From: an uncultured Bacilli bacterium
GTDB taxonomy: Bacteria > Bacillota_I > Bacilli_A > RF39 > UBA660
Reading direction: 5' to 3'
DNA: 5,948 nt
NCBI GenBank assembly: GCA_948801035.1
Contig: CAQHJP010000038.1
Coordinates: 1 to 5,948, forward strand
Shown here: positions 1 to 5,155 of the stretch, one piece after another
Numbering within the stretch: the first letter of the stretch is position 1
Layout: each line of letters begins with the position of its first letter
Made by a program: the position numbers and the translations under genes
The notes under the pieces: model-generated
Seen by the model: the letters and a program-made list of their open reading frames with translations, nothing else
Told to the model about the DNA's origin: nothing
Databases searched by the model: none

Positions 1-306
1 GATAATAGAATTATTGATGTATTTCAAGTTGTTGCTTGTTCTACAGAATTATGCAAAGCTTATTCAGAGTTAGTAGATCCTATTATTCAAAGAAGCAATT
101 TTGAAGATCAAGCTAAAGCTAAAATGCAAGGCGACGATGAGACTATGGAATTAGATGAAAGTTTTATGGGGGCAATGGAAATGGGAATGCCACCTATATC
201 AGGTCTTGGTTTTGGCATTGATAGATTAATGATGTTAATTTATAATCAAGAATCAATAAGAGATGTAGTTTTATTTCCAACAATGAAACCAGTAGATAAA
301 AAGTAG
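1..306 (+). CDS. lysS: Lysyl-tRNA synthetase, class II, C-terminal 101 residues (5' end outside window)
   Basis: This is the end of the catalytic domain of the class II enzyme that charges tRNA-Lys with lysine using ATP in the cytoplasm. The frame is open from the first base, so the gene begins upstream. Visible in the fragment (residues numbered from the window edge) are the substrate-pocket segment ELCKAYSELVDP (16-27), the acidic stretch GDDETMELDE (44-53), class II motif 3 GLGFGIDRL (68-76) with its ATP-binding arginine R75, and the family's terminal signature IRDVVLFPTMKP (86-97). The pocket segment departs from the usual NAYTELNDP: a lysine replaces the Asn before AY, and ELVDP replaces ELNDP. 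The stop is TAG at 304-306, 8 bases before the next start. An in-frame ATG at 124 is internal methionine, not a start. Family assignment is firm; the meaning of the pocket changes is not. Confidence 0.93.
   Translation, partial: DNRIIDVFQVVACSTELCKAYSELVDPIIQRSNFEDQAKAKMQGDDETMELDESFMGAMEMGMPPISGLGFGIDRLMMLIYNQESIRDVVLFPTMKPVDKK
218..246 (+). promoter_or_regulatory. Candidate sigma-A promoter inside the 3' end of lysS
   Basis: TTGATA (218-223) and TATAAT (241-246) are separated by exactly 17 bases, an 11-of-12 match to the vegetative promoter consensus. Transcription would start near 253, giving a leader of about 60 bases before the gene at 315. The boxes overlap codons for the conserved GIDR of motif 3 and for Tyr-Asn, so the match may be partly a by-product of coding in AT-rich DNA. 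If real, it would let the membrane protein gene and ackA be expressed apart from lysS. Confidence 0.4.
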
Positions 307-311
307 GTGAT
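305..311 (+). promoter_or_regulatory. Ribosome binding site overlapping the lysS stop codon
   Basis: AGGTGAT matches the downstream half of the canonical Shine-Dalgarno AAGGAGGTGAT. It begins inside the lysS TAG stop and ends 3 bases before the ATG at 315. This spacing is normal for pairing through the GGTGAT half. It fixes the start of the next gene and suggests termination and re-initiation coupling with lysS. Confidence 0.7.
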
Positions 312-314
312 TAA

Positions 315-2162
315 ATGAAAAAATTGTATAGTTTAGTATTTATATGTGCTATATTTGCTATGCTTAATAATGTAAGTGCTTTAAATCATTGTTATTATAA
401 AGATGATTCTAATGGTCTATATTTTTATGCTTCAGTAGATAAAAATGGTGATTCACCTGTAGTACTAATTGAAAAGGATTTTAAAGGGGCACATGATGGG
501 ACTAATCATAAAGTAGAAGATACAAAGTGGATAGTTGATAATTGGAAAAAGGCTTCATCAGATGAAGTTTATCCAGCGTATATGCCTACTGATAGTTGTC
601 CAAAATATTTAGTTTACGAACAAAATTCTGGATTTGCTTGGTGGGGAAATAAAGATTATGTATATTTTACAGATGATGTAGGTGTTGATTTAGAATTTAA
701 TTCTTATTTGCTTTCAAATTATACTAAAGGAAGTAATATGCAAACTGGCCCTGTAACAGATACAGGTAATTTAGATTATAATCTATGTCCATATAGTGTT
801 ACACTAGAAAATGGTGAAATTATAACTTTTACAATTAATACTAGTGATAGAACGATGCAGTGGAAAAGAGGAGATACTGTAATTGGGACAGATTCTGAAG
901 TAATTATGAGAAATCCAAGTTTAAAATTCACTTTTGCCAATAGACCATTTACAATTAATAATGGTGAAAAAACTTATACATTTTTTACATATTATGCAGA
1001 AAATAAACAATGTCCAAATTTTGATTTTGCTTATAATAAATTAGATGGAATATATACTTTAGTACCTGCTGGTTCAAATATAGATGGAACAGTTCCGACT
1101 GAAAAACCAGATCCTAATTATAAATCTGAATTTATGTGTGAAATAACTTTTGCAGCAAAAAGATCTTTAAGTAATAGCAAAAGTAATCTTGTATTAAAAC
1201 TTGAAAAAGGTACAACTAATAGAATATGTCTTAAATTTGAAGGTGACAATTCATATTCTTGTTCAAATAATTGGTATGAACCAGCAATCTTATATGATAG
1301 GTCATCACAAAATAATATAAGAGTATCATTTGAAAGCAATTCAGTTGCAGATTATTATTATACAAATTATTTAAATCAAGGGGTATGCCCAAATATTAAT
1401 GATACAGATATATTTATAAATATAAACAAATATAATTTAAATGAATATACTATATCTACAAAAGGTGATGGGACATCATCTACTAATCCAGATAATCTTT
1501 TTAAAGAAGGTTTATATGAAACTTTTAAAGATTCAACAAAATATAAGCAATTACTTGGAGGTCTTAAAAGTCCACTTTCTGCATTAGCTCCGCAAGCACT
1601 AACTTTCCCATTTATAGTAGATGGGGCTCAAACTAATTTAGAAAGTATAGATGCAAATGCAGATATTTGTAGTGGGGATACGTGTACTGCTCCTAAATAT
1701 CAAACAGAAGTAGGAATTAGAAATATAAGAAGATATTGTAATGATGTATATAAATATTCAAATGAATATAAAAATTCAGATGCTGTTAAATCTAGAGTAG
1801 AAGAATGTGATTCGTTTGATGAATTTTATAACAAACTAGTAGAAGAAGGAATTATATCTAATTTAGCATCTGGTTGTGGATTTGTAACTGAAAATTTAAA
1901 AGATTTTTTAAATGAAATTTTAAATTATATAAAAATTGGAGGACCAATTATTGCAATAATACTTGGAATGATTGATTTTGTTAAAGTTTTATCTTCAAAT
2001 GATCCTGATAAAGATATGCAAAATGCAGGTAAAAGATTTAAGGTAAGAATAATTGCAGCAGCTTTATTATTCTTAATTCCAGTCTTATTATCTACAGTTT
2101 TAAATATATTTATAGGTGATAAATTAGAAAATGACCCATTTTGTGAGGTTATTAAAAAATAA
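315..2162 (+). CDS. Exported protein of unknown function with VirB2/TrbC-like C-terminal membrane hairpin
   Basis: I do not recognise this 615-aa protein as a named family. It begins with a Sec signal peptide: MKK, a hydrophobic core at about 4-19, and a likely cleavage after VSA (20-22). No lipobox is seen, since C11 is preceded by VFI and C26 by LNH. Residues 23 to about 525 are polar, rich in Asn, Tyr and Thr, and look largely beta-strand up to about 385. They carry 13 cysteines, with C610 as a fourteenth after the last helix. Three stretches run from a Cys to a Cys-Pro pair: C26-C95, C158-C233 and C275-C358. A Cys-containing, partly helical linker (about 395-525) leads to two membrane helices at about 537-558 and 578-601. 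These are joined by a short, net-basic loop (KDMQNAGKRFKVR). Predicted topology is ectodomain and C-terminus outside, loop inside, as in VirB2/TrbC pilins. It lies 8 bases after lysS and 19 before ackA. The ORF is firm; the pilin-like reading rests on pattern and topology only. A surface adhesin or envelope protein is an alternative. Confidence 0.85.
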   Translation: MKKLYSLVFICAIFAMLNNVSALNHCYYKDDSNGLYFYASVDKNGDSPVVLIEKDFKGAHDGTNHKVEDTKWIVDNWKKASSDEVYPAYMPTDSCPKYLVYEQNSGFAWWGNKDYVYFTDDVGVDLEFNSYLLSNYTKGSNMQTGPVTDTGNLDYNLCPYSVTLENGEIITFTINTSDRTMQWKRGDTVIGTDSEVIMRNPSLKFTFANRPFTINNGEKTYTFFTYYAENKQCPNFDFAYNKLDGIYTLVPAGSNIDGTVPTEKPDPNYKSEFMCEITFAAKRSLSNSKSNLVLKLEKGTTNRICLKFEGDNSYSCSNNWYEPAILYDRSSQNNIRVSFESNSVADYYYTNYLNQGVCPNINDTDIFININKYNLNEYTISTKGDGTSSTNPDNLFKEGLYETFKDSTKYKQLLGGLKSPLSALAPQALTFPFIVDGAQTNLESIDANADICSGDTCTAPKYQTEVGIRNIRRYCNDVYKYSNEYKNSDAVKSRVEECDSFDEFYNKLVEEGIISNLASGCGFVTENLKDFLNEILNYIKIGGPIIAIILGMIDFVKVLSSNDPDKDMQNAGKRFKVRIIAAALLFLIPVLLSTVLNIFIGDKLENDPFCEVIKK

Positions 2163-2168
2163 TTAGAA

Positions 2169-2175
2169 AGAAGGA
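2169..2175 (+). promoter_or_regulatory. Ribosome binding site of ackA
   Basis: AGAAGGA lies 6 bases before the ATG at 2182, inside the 19-base gap after the upstream stop. It supports this start, which also places the N-terminal phosphate-binding motif at the usual position in acetate kinases. Confidence 0.65.
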
Positions 2176-2181
2176 ATATTA

Positions 2182-3354
2182 ATGAAAGTTTTATCAGTAA
2201 ATGCTGGTAGTTCAACGCTTAAATTTCAACTATTTGAAATGCCAGAAGAGAGTGTTTTAATTCAAGGTTCATTTGAAAGAATAGGTGAAGTTGGAAGCTT
2301 TTATACAATTCGTATAAATGGTGAAAAAATAAAAAAAGAAGTTGATTTGAAAAATCATGGTGTAGCTTTCGAAATATTAGTTAATGAATTAATTGAAAAT
2401 AATATAGTTAATTCTTTAGAGGATATTAAGGCAGTAGGACATAGAGTTGTACAAGGAGGAAGTTATTTTGATAAATCTGTTGTAATAACAGATGATGTTA
2501 TAGGTAAAATTGATGAATTAAAACCACTTGCACCACTTCATAACCCTGCTGCAATAACTGGTATTAAAGCAGCAATTGAAGTATTTAAAGATGCAGTACA
2601 AGTGGCAGTATTTGATACAGCATTCCATCAGACAATGCCTAAATATAATTATTTATATCCTGTTCCATATTCTTGGTATGAAGATTATTCAGTAAGAAAA
2701 TATGGTGCTCATGGAACAAGTCATAAATATGTATCTGAAAGATTAAATAATATATTAGGAAAAACAGATACTAAATTAATTATTTGTCATATTGGTAGTG
2801 GATGTAGTATAACTGCTATTGAAAATGGTAAATGTATAAATACATCTATGGGACTTACTCCTAATGCAGGTCTTATGATGGGAACACGTTGTGGTGATAT
2901 AGATGCATCTATAATACCTTATATATCTAAAAAAGCAAATATGAGTTTAGATATGATCGATCATGTGCTTAATAAAGAAAGTGGATTACTTGCAATAAGT
3001 ACGCATAATGATTCAAGAGATATAGAAGATGGAATTAATAATGGTGAGGAAAGATGTATTTTAGCTCAAAAGATGTTTGTTAGAAAAGTAGTTGATTATA
3101 TAGCAAAATACTATGTTGAATTAAATGGCGTAGATGCAATAGCATTTACAGCAGGAATTGGTGAAAATTCTATTATGACTAGAAAAGATATAATGGAAGA
3201 ATTAAAAGTGCTTTCAGTAGTTATGGACGAAGATAAAAATAATACAAGAGGTAAGGAAGTATTAATTACTAAACCAGAATCAAAAATTGCATGTTATGTA
3301 ATTCCTACTAATGAAGAATTAATGATTGCAAAAGATACATATAATTTAGTTTAA
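2182..3354 (+). CDS. ackA: Acetate kinase
   Basis: Cytoplasmic ASKHA-fold kinase that interconverts acetate + ATP with acetyl phosphate + ADP. In fermenting bacteria it usually works with phosphotransacetylase to make ATP from acetyl-CoA; no pta is in this window. Its 390 residues are close to the usual family length of about 400. Seen in order: VNAGSSTLK (6-14) with N7 and S10; GHRVVQGG (86-93) with acetate-pocket R88; H120 in PLHNPA; D145 in VFDTAFHQTMP, the catalytic Asp; YGAHGTSH (174-181) with H177; the phosphate motif HIGSG (203-207); MGTRCGDID (233-241) with catalytic R236; STHNDSRDI (273-281); TAGIGENS (323-330); and TNEEL (376-380), which holds the metal-binding Glu. One departure stands out: the near-invariant HLGNG is HIGSG, so Ser206 replaces Asn. 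Cysteines at 202, 208, 218 and 237 cluster around the same region. All other key residues are kept, so an active enzyme is likely. Confidence 0.97.
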   Translation: MKVLSVNAGSSTLKFQLFEMPEESVLIQGSFERIGEVGSFYTIRINGEKIKKEVDLKNHGVAFEILVNELIENNIVNSLEDIKAVGHRVVQGGSYFDKSVVITDDVIGKIDELKPLAPLHNPAAITGIKAAIEVFKDAVQVAVFDTAFHQTMPKYNYLYPVPYSWYEDYSVRKYGAHGTSHKYVSERLNNILGKTDTKLIICHIGSGCSITAIENGKCINTSMGLTPNAGLMMGTRCGDIDASIIPYISKKANMSLDMIDHVLNKESGLLAISTHNDSRDIEDGINNGEERCILAQKMFVRKVVDYIAKYYVELNGVDAIAFTAGIGENSIMTRKDIMEELKVLSVVMDEDKNNTRGKEVLITKPESKIACYVIPTNEELMIAKDTYNLV

Positions 3355-3380
3355 ACGGATTTAATCCGTTTTTACTTTTT
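3353..3380 (+). terminator. Rho-independent terminator after ackA
   Basis: AAACGGAT (3353-3360) pairs perfectly with ATCCGTTT (3364-3371) across a TTA loop. The stem runs into TTTTT (3369-3373) and, after AC, a second T run (3376-3380). The left arm begins within the ackA TAA stop. This ends the lysS-side transcription unit. Confidence 0.88.
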
Positions 3381-3395
3381 ATTTACACACTTTAT

Positions 3396-3424
3396 TTTAC
3401 ATATTACATTTATTATGTTATATT
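3396..3424 (+). promoter_or_regulatory. Candidate sigma-A promoter with extended -10 for the 226-aa gene
   Basis: TTTACA (3396-3401) lies 17 bases before TATATT (3419-3424). A TG at 3416-3417 sits one base upstream of the -10, as in extended -10 promoters. Start of transcription would fall near 3431, at or on the ribosome binding site, which makes a very short leader. A second, weaker pair gives a more ordinary leader of about 20 bases: TTTACA (3382-3387), 17 bases, then TACATT (3405-3410). One of the two is likely used, because a terminator lies just upstream. Confidence 0.55.
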
Positions 3425-3430
3425 TTAATT

Positions 3431-3436
3431 GGTGAT
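3431..3436 (+). promoter_or_regulatory. Ribosome binding site GGTGAT of the 226-aa gene
   Basis: GGTGAT lies 3 bases before the ATG at 3440, with the same motif and spacing as the site at 305-311. This decides the start codon. Confidence 0.6.
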
Positions 3437-3439
3437 AAT

Positions 3440-4120
3440 ATGTTAAAACCAGAAGATATAATAAATTATTGTTTTGATTATAAAGTAGAAAATGGTAAAG
3501 TTATAGAAAAAAGTACAAATGCAAGAGTAAAAAATGAAGAACTAATTTTAAAAATAAAAACCGCTATATTAATATTTAAAGAAGCCTATAGTAGTTATAA
3601 TTATGATTTAAAAATGTATGGTAAAACTAAGACTAAATCTAAAAATAGATATATTGAAATTACTTTAGAAAAATTTGGTGTGGATGGTTCTGTTAATAAC
3701 TATGGTGTAAATAGACTAATTAATAATATTGTAAATTCAAATGGTCATTATGAAGAATTTTTATCTGGAATGGATATGAATAATACTAAATTCGATATTT
3801 TGATTGGTAAAAAACGTGATTTTACTTTAGCTTATTTAAGGTTAAAGTTTAGAAGTAAAGATTTAGATATTTCTGATTTCAAAGTAAGTCAAGATTTTAG
3901 TAAAAAAAGTGAAGGTCTATCTAAAGTAATTATAGACTTTAAAATTAATAAATTAATTGATATAAAAAAATGGGATAACATGGATATTAATAGTAAAATG
4001 GATTATTTAAAACAAAATATGGATAAAGCTTTATCTGAAGATGATGAAGTTGCATATAATTATTGGTTATCAAATTTAAATTTTTTAGAAAGTGATTTAG
4101 ATATTAAAAAAACACTTTAA
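3440..4120 (+). CDS. Hypothetical soluble protein, 226 aa
   Basis: I do not recognise this protein. It has no signal peptide and no membrane segment, so it should be cytoplasmic. It is rich in Lys, Asn, Asp and Ile. The N-terminal part looks helical (about 32-53, containing LILKIKTAILIFKEAY). A basic loop KTKTKSKNR (62-70) is followed by strand-like segments at 71-78, 117-123 and 129-138, and then by VIIDFKINKLIDI (163-175). The tail is acidic and helical. Residues 194-213, starting MDKAL and ending YWLSNL, faintly recall the short IDEAL helix motif found in some Firmicutes proteins such as YpiB; this is a weak, by-eye resemblance. The gene stands alone between two terminators, with its own promoter and GGTGAT site. 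Its base composition matches its neighbours, so nothing suggests recent transfer. It is a real gene judged by start signals, length and flanking control elements; its function is unknown. Confidence 0.82.
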   Translation: MLKPEDIINYCFDYKVENGKVIEKSTNARVKNEELILKIKTAILIFKEAYSSYNYDLKMYGKTKTKSKNRYIEITLEKFGVDGSVNNYGVNRLINNIVNSNGHYEEFLSGMDMNNTKFDILIGKKRDFTLAYLRLKFRSKDLDISDFKVSQDFSKKSEGLSKVIIDFKINKLIDIKKWDNMDINSKMDYLKQNMDKALSEDDEVAYNYWLSNLNFLESDLDIKKTL

Positions 4121-4125
4121 TTTGT

Positions 4126-4145
4126 AAGGCTATATGCCTTTTTTC
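4126..4145 (+). terminator. Short intrinsic terminator after the 226-aa gene
   Basis: AAGGC (4126-4130) pairs with GCCTT (4136-4140) around a TATAT loop. The run of six T at 4139-4144 follows directly. The stem is only 5 pairs, but it begins 6 bases after the TAA stop, where a terminator is expected. Confidence 0.68.
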
Positions 4146-4147
4146 TA

Positions 4148-4176
4148 TGGACTTAAAATTTTAAATATAGTATAAT
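4148..4176 (+). promoter_or_regulatory. Candidate sigma-A promoter for nrnA
   Basis: A perfect -10 box TATAAT (4171-4176) lies 17 bases after TGGACT (4148-4153), which matches the -35 consensus at 4 of 6 positions. Transcription would start near 4183, leaving a leader of about 16 bases. The ribosome binding site is poor: AAAG at 4187-4190, 8 bases before the ATG, is the best match. Translation of nrnA may therefore be modest. Confidence 0.6.
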
Positions 4177-4198
4177 TATTTTATAGAAAGTGTGAATC

Positions 4199-5155
4199 AT
4201 GAATTATAAAAGAGTATTAAAAGCGATAAAAAAATATGATAGTATTGTAGTAGCAAGACATATAGGAGCAGATCCTGATGCGCTTGCTTCAAGTATTGGA
4301 CTTAAAGAAATAATTGAATATAATTTTAAATATAAAAAAGTTTATGTAGTTGGTAGCACTTCAACAAAATTTAAGTATTTTGGAACTTTAGATAAAAATG
4401 TAGAAAATATAAATAAAAGCTTACTTATAGTAACTGATACTCCAGATAAAAAAAGAGTTGATTGTGCGAATGTAGATGATTTTTTATATAAAATTAAAAT
4501 TGATCATCACCCATTTGTAGAAAGGTTTTGTGATATAGAACTAATTGATGATAAAGCATCAAGCGCATCTCAAATGATTATAGAATTTGCTTTAAAATGT
4601 AATTTAAAAATACCATATTCTGCAGCATGTAAACTTTATATGGGAGTAGTTGGGGATACTAATAGATTTTTATATAATTATACTACTGTAAAAACTTTTG
4701 ATTTAGTATCTAGTCTTATTAAAAAAACTAAAATAGATTTTGTATCATTATATCCTAATATGTATTTAAGAAATTTAAATGATGTTAAATTTAGTGCATA
4801 TATTACAAATAATATTACAGTAACAGAAAATAAGCTAGCATATATAAAACTTGATGATGCTACACTTAAAAGTCATAAAGTTGACGCATCTACAGCTGGT
4901 AATTTAATAAATAATTTTGATAATATAGATGAGATATTAGTTACAATATTTTGTTCAGAAGATACTGCTAATGATTATATAAAGTGTTCAATTAGATCTA
5001 GAGGTCCTATTATTAATGAGATAGCTAGTAAATATAATGGTGGTGGCCATAGTTTAGCAAGTGGTGCAAAATTAAAAAATTTTAGTGAATGTGATAATCT
5101 TATAAAAGATTTAGATATTGCTTGTAAAGAATTTATAGGTGAAGATTATGAGTAA
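4199..5155 (+). CDS. nrnA: DHH-DHHA1 nanoRNase / pAp phosphatase (NrnA)
   Basis: Cytoplasmic Mn-dependent phosphoesterase of the DHH family. The Bacillus and Mycoplasma members degrade 2-5-nt RNA (nanoRNA) and remove the 3' phosphate of pAp; some relatives also cleave pApA from cyclic di-AMP. The DHH domain shows motif I HIGADPDA (21-28: H21, D25, D27), motif II IVTDT (77-81: D80), motif III DHHP (102-105) followed by SSASQM (121-126), and motif IV GVVGDTNRFLY (149-159: D153). The DHHA1 domain carries SIRSRGPI (264-271) and GGGHSLASGA (281-290), which bind the substrate. All metal ligands are present. Length (318 aa) and layout match stand-alone Bacillus NrnA; there are no extra PAS, GGDEF or membrane parts as in GdpP. 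The start aligns with the B. subtilis protein as I recall it, despite the weak ribosome binding site. It overlaps the next gene by 8 bases. RNA, pAp and c-di-AMP roles cannot be told apart from sequence alone. Confidence 0.93.
   Translation: MNYKRVLKAIKKYDSIVVARHIGADPDALASSIGLKEIIEYNFKYKKVYVVGSTSTKFKYFGTLDKNVENINKSLLIVTDTPDKKRVDCANVDDFLYKIKIDHHPFVERFCDIELIDDKASSASQMIIEFALKCNLKIPYSAACKLYMGVVGDTNRFLYNYTTVKTFDLVSSLIKKTKIDFVSLYPNMYLRNLNDVKFSAYITNNITVTENKLAYIKLDDATLKSHKVDASTAGNLINNFDNIDEILVTIFCSEDTANDYIKCSIRSRGPIINEIASKYNGGGHSLASGAKLKNFSECDNLIKDLDIACKEFIGEDYE
5137..5142 (+). promoter_or_regulatory. Ribosome binding site of the AI-2E family gene, inside nrnA
   Basis: AGGTGA lies within the last codons of nrnA, 5 bases before the ATG at 5148. 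It selects this ATG over an in-frame ATG at 5175 and implies that the two genes are translated from one mRNA. Confidence 0.65.

Noticed and set aside
124..306. A separate small gene starting at ATG 124
   Set aside because: The frame is open from base 1 and the upstream codons read as LysRS sequence, so this is the tail of lysS.
315..401. Lipoprotein signal in the 615-aa protein
   Set aside because: C11 lies within the hydrophobic core after VFI, and C26 follows LNH. Neither fits a lipobox, so an ordinary signal peptide is more likely.
1118..1339. Minus-strand open frame of 73 codons
   Set aside because: It lies wholly inside the surface-protein gene, with no ribosome site or recognisable protein; it reads as the antisense shadow of that gene.
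1925..2215. Minus-strand open frame of 96 codons with a hydrophobic product
   Set aside because: Its hydrophobicity mirrors the membrane helices coded on the opposite strand, and it spans the junction into ackA. No start signals support it.
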